Shown: piece after piece, positions 8,910-17,540 of the stretch
Position numbering within the stretch: position 1 is the first letter of the stretch
How the letters are laid out: every line of letters begins with the position of its first letter
Assembly (NCBI GenBank): GCA_938075565.1
Contig: CALJGU010000010.1
Coordinates: 1 to 63,239 of the forward strand
Direction: 5' to 3'
Length of the DNA: 63,239 bases
Source: an uncultured Opitutales bacterium
Lineage (GTDB): Bacteria; Verrucomicrobiota; Verrucomicrobiia; Opitutales; UBA2995
Translations under genes and position numbers: made by a program
The notes under the pieces: generated by a model
Told to the model about the DNA's origin: nothing
The model's database searches: none
The model's input: only the letters and a program-made list of their open reading frames with translations

Positions 8910-10013
8910 TCACTCCCACTGATCCTCTGACGGAGCGGTGAAGTGATTGTAGATCGGTTGCTGGGAGCTGCGCAGGGCATGAGCCAGGCGATGCAGATTG
9001 ACGGACACAATCTCGCCCATGGATTCGCAGGCTTCGAAAGGGGAGTGTTTGTAGAACCCAGCCAGGGATGTGCGAAGCTGTTTCACTTTCTCAGGGGTCG
9101 AAAGTTCGGTCGCTCGCATGCAGGTCAGGAGGTTTTCGAAACGGTGGTGGCCCAACTGCATACGTCGGTAGATATGAGTTTGCTCCTCGCGTTGGTATTG
9201 AAGGGAGGTGGCGATATTGAGGTGCTTGGTGCAAAAGAAAACCAGCTCGTTGTTCTCTTTAAAGAACTGAGGACGGTAAAAGTTGAGGCGCCCATTGTAA
9301 CACTGCTGATCGAAATCCATGGGGCGAATTTTCAGCTGGATATCTTCAAAGTCAGGTGTGATATCGACCATGAAGTTGTAGGCTCGCATATCACCCAGCA
9401 GACGAATGAAACAGCGCTCGTTAAACTTCACCAATTCTTTGGCGATCCGCACAGATTTGAGTCGCTTGCTGTTTAACCATTTATCGATAAAAACATCACC
9501 CGGTATGCCAACGATGTGCTCCTCTGCCAAGGTGTTGTGATAGGTGAAATAGTGCATGCGATTGGGTGAGAGCAAGTGCTCTAGCTCCAACCCAAAAATA
9601 CGTGATGCGTCCGCCTTCTTTATGTAATAGTAATCCTGATTGTCATTGTGTGAATTCACAATCCGGATACGGAAAGGGTTTGAGTTTCCGAAGGTGCAGA
9701 AATCGATACGGTCAACGTAGAGGTGATCCATAAAGCTCAGATCTCCATCCGTTTTCAACATGGCGTAGATTTTCTTCAAGCCTTGTGAGAAGTGCTTCAT
9801 TTTCTCCGGCGAATAAACGACCGTGAGCCACAGGGTATCCTCTCCATCTTTGTCGTAGAGCGGCATGGCTTCGTCCCAATGAAGGAGTTGGGAATACCTC
9901 ACGGGGAGCTCCATATCCCGATTGAAACGTGCCAGGTACTCGCGCAGCTCGTCTCCAATAGAGTAGGAAGGTTTTTTATCAGTCGCGCGACGTTGTGGGC
10001 CTAGTTTGCTCAT
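8910..10013 (-). CDS. Uncharacterised protein with kinase-like motifs
   Basis: I do not recognise this 367-residue protein as a named family. It has no signal peptide and no membrane segment, so it is probably cytosolic. The stretch RLLGDMRAYNFMV, followed about 20 residues later by IRPMDFDQQCYN, has the spacing of a kinase catalytic loop (HxDxxxxN) and DFG/DFD metal motif. This hints at a diverged protein- or aminoglycoside-kinase-like fold. A glycine-rich loop and an ion-pair lysine are not obvious, so activity is uncertain. It is convergent with the DUF805-like gene and divergent from lysA. Confidence 0.7.
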   Translation of the reverse strand: MSKLGPQRRATDKKPSYSIGDELREYLARFNRDMELPVRYSQLLHWDEAMPLYDKDGEDTLWLTVVYSPEKMKHFSQGLKKIYAMLKTDGDLSFMDHLYVDRIDFCTFGNSNPFRIRIVNSHNDNQDYYYIKKADASRIFGLELEHLLSPNRMHYFTYHNTLAEEHIVGIPGDVFIDKWLNSKRLKSVRIAKELVKFNERCFIRLLGDMRAYNFMVDITPDFEDIQLKIRPMDFDQQCYNGRLNFYRPQFFKENNELVFFCTKHLNIATSLQYQREEQTHIYRRMQLGHHRFENLLTCMRATELSTPEKVKQLRTSLAGFYKHSPFEACESMGEIVSVNLHRLAHALRSSQQPIYNHFTAPSEDQWE

Positions 10014-10170
10014 TACTTTAATTGAGATGAAACCGCCCTTTAATTACGAACGCAATCGGGAATCACAGGATCCTCTCAGGTCGATTGCGGGCGAGAATAG
10101 ACACTCAGGAATTTGAGACTCCTATTTTTTGATCGACCCCTAAGCTGCTTTTTCGAAACTCCACCTACTT

Positions 10171-11433
10171 ATGTCCACACCTCGATTCTTATCACACGAC
10201 CAGTGCAAACAAATTGCTCAGGAGTATCGTACTCCGATCTATGTATACGATGAAGCTTCGTTGAAACAAGCAGCTGAGGAGGTCCTGGCCTTTCCTGCTC
10301 CTTACGGGTTAACGGGTCGCTATGCGATGAAGGCCTGTCCGAACGGTGCGATTTTGACACGCTTCCGCGACTGGGGCCTGCATTTCGATGCCAGTAGTGG
10401 ACACGAGGTGCAACGAGCAGTGCGTTCCGGCGTTCCGGCTGAGCGAATCAGCCTCAGCTCTCAGGAATTTCCAGACAATATAACTGACTTGGTGAATTTA
10501 GGCATCTCAGTTAACGCGTGCTCCCTGAAACAAGTGGAGGCATTTGGTGAAGCTTTTCCTGGGGGGAAGCTCGGTCTACGTGTGAATCCCGGTGTTGGCT
10601 CTGGTGGAACTAAGAAGACCAATGTGGGGGGACCGTCTTCCAGCTTTGGTATTTGGTACGAATTGCTCGATCAAGTTGAAGCCCTGGTTGAGAAATATTC
10701 TCTCCAGGTATTCCGGATCCATTCTCACATCGGATCAGGTAGTGACCCGGATGTGTGGGTGAAGGCGGTTGATCTTACTTTGGCTCAGGTAGAGCGCTTT
10801 CCTAATGTGACCAACGTGAATCTGGGCGGGGGCTTCAAAGTAGGGCGCATGCCGGATGAAGTTTCCACAGATCTGCAGGTTGTCGGTGCACCGGTCAAAA
10901 AGACCTTTGAAGCTTTTGCTGAACGCACCGGTCGCAAACTCCATATGGAAATTGAGCCAGGCACTTACCTGGTCGCCAATGCCGGTTGCTTGCTCGCCAG
11001 TGTGCAGGACAAGACCAGCACCGGTGAAGAAGGCCATGAGTTCCTAAAGTTGGATACAGGCATGACCGATATTCTGCGTCCAACCCTTTATGCGGCCCAA
11101 CAGCCAATGACGGTGGTACCGTTGGAGGAAGATCCAGATCGTGAAGAGCAATCAGTGATTGTTGTCGGCCATTGTTGCGAATCGGGAGATCTATTAACAC
11201 CTGATCCGTCTGACCCTGGTTTGCTTAAAGAGCGAGTCCTTACCCGAGCAAACATCGGAGACCTATTTGTGATCGATGGAGCCGGTGCTTACTGCGCTGG
11301 AATGCCAGCCAAGAATTACAATTCCTTTCCTGAGGTCCCCGAGGTTATGGTTTGCGAATCCGGAGAGATTGCCCTTATTCGCAAGCGCCAGACCTTAGAC
11401 CAGGTGTTCCAGAATGAAGTGCCGCTGAGCTAA
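10171..11433 (+). CDS. lysA: Diaminopimelate decarboxylase-family PLP enzyme
   Basis: Fold-type III PLP decarboxylase of 420 residues, most likely making lysine from meso-diaminopimelate. Seen are the PLP lysine in RYAMKACPN, FDASSGHEVQRAV, FRIHSHIGSGSD, the glycine motif NVNLGGGF, MEIEPGTYLVANAG, the HCCESGDLL substrate motif and GAGAYCAGMPAKNYN. The substrate is not fully fixed by sequence: carboxynorspermidine decarboxylases are related. The DAP assignment is favoured by the ESGD and YCAGM signatures. The REPIN-like inverted repeat follows about 70 bp after the stop. Confidence 0.8.
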   Translation: MSTPRFLSHDQCKQIAQEYRTPIYVYDEASLKQAAEEVLAFPAPYGLTGRYAMKACPNGAILTRFRDWGLHFDASSGHEVQRAVRSGVPAERISLSSQEFPDNITDLVNLGISVNACSLKQVEAFGEAFPGGKLGLRVNPGVGSGGTKKTNVGGPSSSFGIWYELLDQVEALVEKYSLQVFRIHSHIGSGSDPDVWVKAVDLTLAQVERFPNVTNVNLGGGFKVGRMPDEVSTDLQVVGAPVKKTFEAFAERTGRKLHMEIEPGTYLVANAGCLLASVQDKTSTGEEGHEFLKLDTGMTDILRPTLYAAQQPMTVVPLEEDPDREEQSVIVVGHCCESGDLLTPDPSDPGLLKERVLTRANIGDLFVIDGAGAYCAGMPAKNYNSFPEVPEVMVCESGEIALIRKRQTLDQVFQNEVPLS

Positions 11434-11501
11434 GCTTCTCACCAGATGGGAGCAACATCGAAGGCAATATTCTCTCGCAATGCTAATGCGTGATTTCTTG
11501 G

Positions 11502-11574
11502 TGTAGGAAGGGAGCTTGCTCCCGATTTCATCCTGCCAGGAATAGTAGTTTCGGGAGCAAGCTCCCTTCCTACA
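11502..11574. repeat. REPIN-like inverted repeat
   Basis: Two perfect 24-bp inverted arms (11502-11525 and 11551-11574) are separated by 25 bp. Each arm is itself a small palindrome, with core GGGAGCTTGCTCCC preceded by TGTAGGAA. This layout matches REP doublets (REPINs) mobilised by RAYT transposases, and the TGTAGGA...GAGCTTGCTC pattern recalls Pseudomonas REP sequences. It lies in the gap between lysA and a convergent lipoprotein gene, where it could also act as a bidirectional transcription barrier. No RAYT gene is in this window. Confidence 0.75.
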
Positions 11575-11617
11575 TTTTAATTAGGTGTAAGTCCGCGTTC
11601 TTAGGATTTCGACGCCT

Positions 11618-11971
11618 TTACTTCCAAACCACGATATCGGCGACCCAGTGGTGAACTGACAGTCCCCGGTAGTTGCCGACCTTGAGCGCGCGAATATTCA
11701 CGGCTGCCTGGCCTTTTACTTTTTTCCCCTGCTTGGTGAAAATTTCTTTAGCGTCTTCAATATTCGCAGTCTTCGCCACGACTTCCGCAATTTTCTCGTA
11801 AGGTCGGTCTTCAGGGGCGGTCCGGAAAACCTCATAACGATATTTTGCTACTCGGGTAGCATCAGCTCCTGGAACGGGAGATACGGTAAATTCCGCGATT
11901 CGTTTACCACAACCAATGACGGTCAAAATAAGACAAAGCGAGGTGAGAAAAATTAAATAGGAGCCCTTCAT
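11618..11971 (-). CDS. Small predicted lipoprotein
   Basis: 117 residues. The N-terminus has a lysine, a hydrophobic stretch and a lipobox-like LTVIGCGK, so the mature protein is probably lipid-anchored from Cys21. The rest has a run of charged residues (ATRVAKYRYEVFR, KEIFTKQGKKVKG) and ends HHWVADIVVWK. I do not recognise a domain. It is convergent with lysA across the REPIN-like repeat and lies downstream of a glycosyltransferase on the same strand. No function is assigned. Confidence 0.65.
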   Translation of the reverse strand: MKGSYLIFLTSLCLILTVIGCGKRIAEFTVSPVPGADATRVAKYRYEVFRTAPEDRPYEKIAEVVAKTANIEDAKEIFTKQGKKVKGQAAVNIRALKVGNYRGLSVHHWVADIVVWK

Positions 11972-12096
11972 TGAAGTTGGTTAAAACGATTGAGTTTCTA
12001 CCTGTCAAAATCTGAATACGTGAATTTTGGTGTTCGCCGACGAGCAAGTGTTCCCAAGATTATCAAATTTGTAGGGAATTGTGCCTCAGAATAGGC

Positions 12097-13383
12097 TCAG
12101 ACCGCTTCGGTCATAGCTTCAGATTGCGAGGGAGAAGCGTAATGCGAAACAAAGGTTTCCAAGGTCTTCACTGAACTGCCAGCGCTGTCTTCGGCTTCCA
12201 TAATGGATTGCACTTCGATGGCTCTATCACGGAATTGGCTGTTCTCAGCAAGCATTTGGACGCGGGAATGAACATTCTCAGGCCACCGCCGTTTTTTAAG
12301 TACCAGGCCAACGCCGAGGCGTTCCATCTCAGCTCCCCAGAAATTCTGATCTGCGATATGAGGAATGATGATGTGAGGCCGACCAGATGATAGCACGGAT
12401 GCGGTTGTTCCCGCGCCACCGTGATGAATGACACATGATGCGTGGCGAAAAAGTTGATCATGGGACATTTTCCCTACGATTAGAATATCAGGCCGATCGA
12501 CTTCGAGGGATAGACCAGACCAACCTGTCTGCACGATGACTTTTATCCCTTTCGGCCAGTTTTTCTCAAACCGATTCATGATAGCCTGCGTATCATCAAA
12601 GGCCACACTTCCAAAGGTTAGGACGGGGATACGTTCATCCTGTCGAAAGGTTGTGATGCGAATTTCTTCCTCTTCCGATTCCTTCGATTGCCAGCGCAAG
12701 AATCCTGTAAATTTAAAAATGTCATCCATTTCACCTCGGCCAGACATGAGGGCTTTGGAAACCGCCGTGAGTACAAGGTCGCAGGGGTGAGTGAGGAAAT
12801 CTTTCGCTAGTGGCAGCTCTTTTTCCCTGAGCACTTTTCCGATGACGCTGTTGATAGCTCGATCAACTACAACGTTAGCAATTCTCCAGCATAGCATGTT
12901 CCACCGTGCTTGAATAGATCGTGGGAAAACGGAAAGAGGAGGAACCAATTCGGGTGGATAATCTGGAGAGGGAATCGTGTTGTGGCAGAAGGCGAAGGAT
13001 GCAAATGGCTTCCCCTGTTTCTCAGCAATTACTTTGTAATTTGGGAACAGGTAGGAACTGACCAATACGTCATGGTCTTCCAGCGCTTCATCAATCCGGT
13101 CCAGAAGTTCAGAAAGAAATGGTACCGCTCCTTTGTAGATTGTTTTGAGTTGGAGAATGGGATTCTTAACCCTGTCCAGCTTGCGCATGAACTCGGTAAA
13201 CTTTTCCTGCTCCCAGTCGGGTGGAAGTTGGACGTAGTTTAGTCCTGCCCGGAGCAATTCTTTTTTATAAAGTGGTGCAGAAGCAAAGGAGACTGAATGA
13301 CCGGCATCTTTGAGGGCTTTACCGTAGGCGATCATCGGGTAGATGTCTCCGATTGAGCCGTGCGATGTGAGTAGTACACGCAT
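12097..13383 (-). CDS. UGT/MGT-type (GT1 family) glycosyltransferase
   Basis: A 428-residue GT-B glycosyltransferase. The N-terminal motif LLTSHGSIGDIYPMIAYGKALKDAGHSV and the C-terminal nucleotide-sugar motif (CVIHHGGAGTTASVLSSGRPHIIIPHIADQNFWG) match the GT1 group that glycosylates sterols, lipids, polyketides or rhamnolipid precursors. No signal peptide is seen. It is encoded downstream of a WcaI-like transferase and a small membrane protein on the same strand, which suggests a role in surface lipid or polysaccharide modification. The acceptor cannot be told from sequence. Confidence 0.85.
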   Translation of the reverse strand: MRVLLTSHGSIGDIYPMIAYGKALKDAGHSVSFASAPLYKKELLRAGLNYVQLPPDWEQEKFTEFMRKLDRVKNPILQLKTIYKGAVPFLSELLDRIDEALEDHDVLVSSYLFPNYKVIAEKQGKPFASFAFCHNTIPSPDYPPELVPPLSVFPRSIQARWNMLCWRIANVVVDRAINSVIGKVLREKELPLAKDFLTHPCDLVLTAVSKALMSGRGEMDDIFKFTGFLRWQSKESEEEEIRITTFRQDERIPVLTFGSVAFDDTQAIMNRFEKNWPKGIKVIVQTGWSGLSLEVDRPDILIVGKMSHDQLFRHASCVIHHGGAGTTASVLSSGRPHIIIPHIADQNFWGAEMERLGVGLVLKKRRWPENVHSRVQMLAENSQFRDRAIEVQSIMEAEDSAGSSVKTLETFVSHYASPSQSEAMTEAV

Positions 13384-13492
13384 TTATTTTATATCCTTCA
13401 ACTAACCCTCATTCCCTCAACAGGTTTTGTATAACAATTTGTAGTCATTTTGGTGACTTTAAGATGTCAATCCGAGCCACCAGAGAGTCGAT

Positions 13493-13627
13493 CTATTCCC
13501 CGGCCTTCAAATAAAGGAATATACGAACGATGACATAAACCACGGCAACAGCGGCTATGGCGTAGATGGCAAAGTTTTTGGAGGATTTGCCTTTATTCAA
13601 TCTTGGGTCTTCTGGAGTGGTGGTCAT
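13493..13627 (-). CDS. 44-residue single-pass membrane protein
   Basis: A short ORF (MTTTPEDPRLNKGKSS at the start) with one strong transmembrane segment at about residues 19-40 (FAIYAIAAVAVVYVIVRIFL) and a cytoplasmic-looking, charged N-terminus. The ATG is 9 bp after the stop of the WcaI-like glycosyltransferase and the ORF runs in the same direction, about 110 bp before the GT1 gene. The position suggests cotranscription. It may anchor or assist one of the transferases; nothing more can be said. Confidence 0.6.
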   Translation of the reverse strand: MTTTPEDPRLNKGKSSKNFAIYAIAAVAVVYVIVRIFLYLKAGE

Positions 13628-13636
13628 GGTGTCTAA

Positions 13637-14902
13637 TTAGAGCAATCTTGTTTGCTTTTCACTCATAGCCTGCAGGACCGAATCAAAATTTGCGAGGACT
13701 GTTTCAGGAGAGAATCTTTTGACCCAGGTGAATCCGGATTTTGAATACGTTTCTAGAATCTCAGGTTCGTTTGCCAGACGTAGAAGTTGATCAACCATAT
13801 TGGCTGGCTCCTCTGGGTGTGCTGAGACTCCCGCATTTGCCTCGGCAAGAGATTCGTGAAGGGGGCTTTCATCGTCGCACACGGCTAGGATGGGGCAGCC
13901 GGCTGCAAGAATACTTAGCACCTTGCTTGGGAAAAATGCTTTTCCTGATCTGAGCACCTGTGTGACGAGGCTCACATCGATAGAGGTTAGAATGGCTTGG
14001 TAATCTGCGTAGGGAAGGAGCGGCTTAAAAACTAGGTTCTCCAAGCCGAGCTCATTGGCTTTTTCTGTCAGACGTACTTTCTCCGCTCCGTCACCACAAA
14101 TCATAAGGGTAATTTTGGAAGCTGGTACGTTGCGCTTTTTCAATTCGAGGGCGGCATCCAACAATACGTCCAAGCCTTGCTTTGAACCGAGATTGCCTGA
14201 GTAAACTGCCAGAAAGGTATCGTCAGCTAACCCCAGGTCGCGGCGCACGCTCATCGCCGTATCTGTATTGCGAGCTGGTCGTTCTGCATCCTGACTGATC
14301 GGGATCCAATTGGGTAACAGCTTTACTTTTTGCCGAGGGAGATTCTTGTCTAGCAGAACGGATACCATGGCTGGGGTAATACCACTGACCACATCCATCC
14401 ATTGGTAGGTGAGTGCCTCAAACCAGTATAGCGTCTTGATCAGCCAGCGTTGCGTGAGCATGCCTAGCCAGACTGCCGCATCGGGTTGTAGATCCTGAAT
14501 ATGGAAAATGACCGGGCGGCCTTTCAGCTTAGCGATAAACCCAATGGCTAATCCTGATAACAGAGGAGGTGCCACAACTACATAGACATCGGGTCGTTGT
14601 GAGAACAATGCCCGCAATACACTTGATCCGATAAAGGTGAGCTCATGGACCATCCGCTTGATGGCAGTAGCTATTACAGGGACATAGTGCCAACCGCGGT
14701 GAACGGTGACTGTTTTTATATCGTCGGTTCTAAAGAGCAGCTTTTCGTCTTCCGGGTTCTTTTTCCAAAGCGGATAATACGAGAAGGTGGATATCATTTC
14801 CACCTCATGGTCCTTGGCCAAATACTCACATAGACCTGTATTAAATGGTCCTATGCCGGTTGTTTCCGGATGATAATTGATGCCTACTACCGTTACGCGC
14901 AT
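13637..14902 (-). CDS. WcaI-like GT4 glycosyltransferase
   Basis: A 421-residue GT-B protein close to the colanic-acid WcaI type. It begins VTVVGINYHPETTGIGPFNTGLCEYLAKDHEV. It has a membrane-associated hydrophobic region around LLSGLAIGFIAKL, a donor-site region VYSGNLGSKQGLDVLLDAA, and FFPSKVLSILAAGCPILAVCDDESP. It probably adds a sugar to a lipid-linked exopolysaccharide precursor on the cytoplasmic face. It is followed after 9 bp by a 44-residue membrane protein and then by a GT1 enzyme. Confidence 0.85.
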   Translation of the reverse strand: MRVTVVGINYHPETTGIGPFNTGLCEYLAKDHEVEMISTFSYYPLWKKNPEDEKLLFRTDDIKTVTVHRGWHYVPVIATAIKRMVHELTFIGSSVLRALFSQRPDVYVVVAPPLLSGLAIGFIAKLKGRPVIFHIQDLQPDAAVWLGMLTQRWLIKTLYWFEALTYQWMDVVSGITPAMVSVLLDKNLPRQKVKLLPNWIPISQDAERPARNTDTAMSVRRDLGLADDTFLAVYSGNLGSKQGLDVLLDAALELKKRNVPASKITLMICGDGAEKVRLTEKANELGLENLVFKPLLPYADYQAILTSIDVSLVTQVLRSGKAFFPSKVLSILAAGCPILAVCDDESPLHESLAEANAGVSAHPEEPANMVDQLLRLANEPEILETYSKSGFTWVKRFSPETVLANFDSVLQAMSEKQTRLL

Positions 14903-14973
14903 GACGGAGCTAGGGTTGCTTAAGGTTTAGAAAGAAGAGCAGGTGTAGGATAGCCTCCGACATGGCCTGGCAT

Positions 14974-16257
14974 TTATCTGCGACGACCCTTCATATTGAA
15001 AGGCATCGTGTTTGCTGGGACGTATCCGCGATTGCGGCCTCTTCTCACCGGTCTGGCGATTTCCTGCTTTTGCAGCAAGGTGGTAAACGCGTATTCAAAA
15101 TTCTCAATGGTCACGCGTTCGATCTCCTGTTCAATATAACCTTCAATTCCCTTTACCTGATCCATTTCATCGGCGGCAAAAAGAGTGATGGCATCTCCTT
15201 CAGTATTGGCTCTTCCGGTACGGCCGATGCGGTGGACGTAGTTCTCGGCGTTGCGAGGCACATCATAGTTCACCACGTGGCTGATTCCTGAAATATCCAG
15301 ACCTCGGCCTGCAACATCCGTTGCAATCAGTATTTCAAAATCCCCGTTCTTAAATCCGTCCAAAGCTTTTTTGCGTTCTCGTTGGCTGCGATCAGAGTGA
15401 AGCGTAACGGCTTCGTGATTGTTCAGCTCCAACTTGCGAGCGACCACTTCTGCATCCAATTTGCGCTCGGTAAAAATGAGTACGCTTTGGTAGTCCATGT
15501 CGTTCAACAATCTGAGCAATAGCTCCATCTTTTGTTCACGAGCGACTGGATAGAGGCAGTGGTTAACGGTTTCGGCAGCTGAGCGGCGCTGTCCGACATC
15601 AACCGTAAACGGATTTGTCAGTGACCATTGAGCCAGATACTCAATCTCCGATGGAATCGTGGCAGAAAAGAAAAGAGTCTGACGTTTTCGTGGTGTAAGC
15701 TTCACGATGCGTTTCACATCCGGGAGGAACCCCATATCGAGCATACGATCCACCTCATCGAGAACGACTACTTCAATGTCTTTGAAGCTGATGTTCTTTT
15801 GCTTGTGGAGATCCAGAAGTCGTCCCGGCGTAGCCACCACGACATCGACTCCCTTATTCAACATTTCGATCTGGCGACCATAGCCGACACCGCCTTGGAT
15901 CAAGGCAGTTTTCAGGTTGGTAAATTTACTGTAGGTGCGAAATGCGTTGGTGACCTGGTCTGCAAGCTCCCGAGTGGGCTCCAATACCAAGCAGCGTAAT
16001 TTGCCGTGCGCCTTGAGATTCGAAATTACGGGCAAGGCAAATGCGGCTGTTTTTCCAGTTCCAGTCTGGGAGGAACCAATCACATCCCTGCCTTCCAAGA
16101 CCACGGGTATGGCTTGCGACTGAATATTGGTCGGATTTTCGTAGCCGCTTTTCGCTACTGCACGAACGACCTTGTGGGATAGCCCCAGAGCCGCGAACGC
16201 ATGGTCGTCTAAGTTCTGCTTTTCTGGGGATTCTGTAGTGGAGTCGTCCTCGGCCAT
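14974..16257 (-). CDS. DEAD-box RNA helicase (RhlE/DbpA-like)
   Basis: A 427-residue ATP-dependent RNA helicase. The Q motif is YENPTNIQSQAIPVVL; motif I is SSQTGTGKT; Ia is PTRELADQV; motif II reads DEVD instead of DEAD; motif III is SAT; motif VI is HRIGRTGR. The C-terminal tail is short and basic (RPVRRGRNRGY...KGRRR), as in RhlE-type proteins involved in ribosome assembly or RNA turnover. The DEVD variant is known in the wider family and should not stop ATP hydrolysis. It is divergent from the LpxR-like gene. Confidence 0.92.
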   Translation of the reverse strand: MAEDDSTTESPEKQNLDDHAFAALGLSHKVVRAVAKSGYENPTNIQSQAIPVVLEGRDVIGSSQTGTGKTAAFALPVISNLKAHGKLRCLVLEPTRELADQVTNAFRTYSKFTNLKTALIQGGVGYGRQIEMLNKGVDVVVATPGRLLDLHKQKNISFKDIEVVVLDEVDRMLDMGFLPDVKRIVKLTPRKRQTLFFSATIPSEIEYLAQWSLTNPFTVDVGQRRSAAETVNHCLYPVAREQKMELLLRLLNDMDYQSVLIFTERKLDAEVVARKLELNNHEAVTLHSDRSQRERKKALDGFKNGDFEILIATDVAGRGLDISGISHVVNYDVPRNAENYVHRIGRTGRANTEGDAITLFAADEMDQVKGIEGYIEQEIERVTIENFEYAFTTLLQKQEIARPVRRGRNRGYVPANTMPFNMKGRRR

Positions 16258-16456
16258 AATTGTTTTAAAGAGTCTCGTCTTAAATTAAAGCCACACCAGA
16301 ATCTATAACGGTGGAAAACCCAAGATCATTTTTTACCGTCAAATTACCGTATTTGCTCAATTTTTCCCACTAATGGGCGGCTATTGCCATGACTGGATCA
16401 AGTTCTTGAATGAAAAAGATTTTGATTTTCCAGACGTCGCCCTAGGCTTTGGTTGA

Positions 16457-17512
16457 ATGAAGCAGATATTTACCTGCAGTCTTTCTGGTCTTCTCGTCTT
16501 TTCGGCCTGTGTGTTTGGACAAGATGACTATTTGGACGAGCCACTGGAAAAACCCGGACCCTGGTCGCTGAATATATATTTTGAGAACGATCTCTTCAGC
16601 GATACCGATCAGCAATACACCAATGGTGCTAAAGTGTCTTGGGTGTCTCCTGATGTGAGCGAATATGTTCACACCAACTTTCCAGTTCTAACTGAGTTCT
16701 TTGACCGGGAAGTGCACTTCCTTTCCGATGCTTACAATGTGAAGAATCTGGCCTTTTCCATCGGGCAGAACATGTACACTCCTGAGGACATTGCAGCTAC
16801 TGAGTTAATTGAATCCGACAGGCCCTACGCGGCGTGGCTCTATTTGAGCGCCGGGTTCCATGCTAAGAATGACCGGATTCAGGATACCTTTGAGGTGCAG
16901 TTGGGTATGGTAGGTCCGGCTGCGTTGGGTGAAGAAATTCAGGATATTGTGCATGACTTCCGCGGAATTCCCAAAGCGAACGGGTGGGGGAATCAGATCC
17001 GTAATGAACTTGGACTCAATCTGGTTGGCGAGCGGCGGATTCGTTTGGAACCAGATAACACTGGGATGGGATGGGAAACGGATGCGATTGCCAGTGGAGG
17101 TTTTGTGATCGGCAATGTGAGCACTCACCTGAACATGGGGATCGAAGGTCGGCTTGGTTACAACCTACCTCAAGACTTTGGCACGACCCATATCCGTCCT
17201 GGTGGGGAGACAAATATCCCATTTCTAGATGATCGGTTTGAAGGCATGCGGCGCGAACAGGATTATGGGTTTCTGCTTTTTGCCTCGGTGGAGGGTCGAG
17301 CAGTCGCACGCGATATTTTTATGGATGGGAATACGTTTCGAGATAGCCATTCGGTGAATAAGAAACCCCTAGTGGCCGATCTTGCTCTTGGAGTGAAATT
17401 CAAAATTCGCTCATTTAAGGTCTCTTATGCTATGGTTCATAGAACCAAGCAATTCGACCTACAACCAGAGGCTCACACCTTCGGGTCGATGATGGTGTCA
17501 TTCACTTATTGA
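16457..17512 (+). CDS. LpxR-like lipid A deacylase (DUF2219) outer-membrane protein
   Basis: A 351-residue exported protein with a signal peptide (ending SACVFGQ). The signature SLNIYFENDLFSDTDQQYTNGAKVSWVSP matches the N-terminal active-site region of the LpxR / DUF2219 family. RPYAAWLYLSAGF, IHN-like HDFRGIPKANGWGNQI and a C-terminal aromatic strand ending VSFTY are also typical of a 12-stranded outer-membrane barrel. The family removes the 3'-acyloxyacyl group of lipid A. The specific activity here is inferred from family membership. Confidence 0.8.
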   Translation: MKQIFTCSLSGLLVFSACVFGQDDYLDEPLEKPGPWSLNIYFENDLFSDTDQQYTNGAKVSWVSPDVSEYVHTNFPVLTEFFDREVHFLSDAYNVKNLAFSIGQNMYTPEDIAATELIESDRPYAAWLYLSAGFHAKNDRIQDTFEVQLGMVGPAALGEEIQDIVHDFRGIPKANGWGNQIRNELGLNLVGERRIRLEPDNTGMGWETDAIASGGFVIGNVSTHLNMGIEGRLGYNLPQDFGTTHIRPGGETNIPFLDDRFEGMRREQDYGFLLFASVEGRAVARDIFMDGNTFRDSHSVNKKPLVADLALGVKFKIRSFKVSYAMVHRTKQFDLQPEAHTFGSMMVSFTY

Positions 17513-17540
17513 TCCACGCCAAGCTAAGTACGAGAGGGAC

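Noticed and set aside
8943-9476. 177-codon plus-strand frame inside the kinase-like gene
   Set aside because: Antisense shadow of the 8910-10013 gene; no ribosome site, and the sense frame has consistent protein character throughout.
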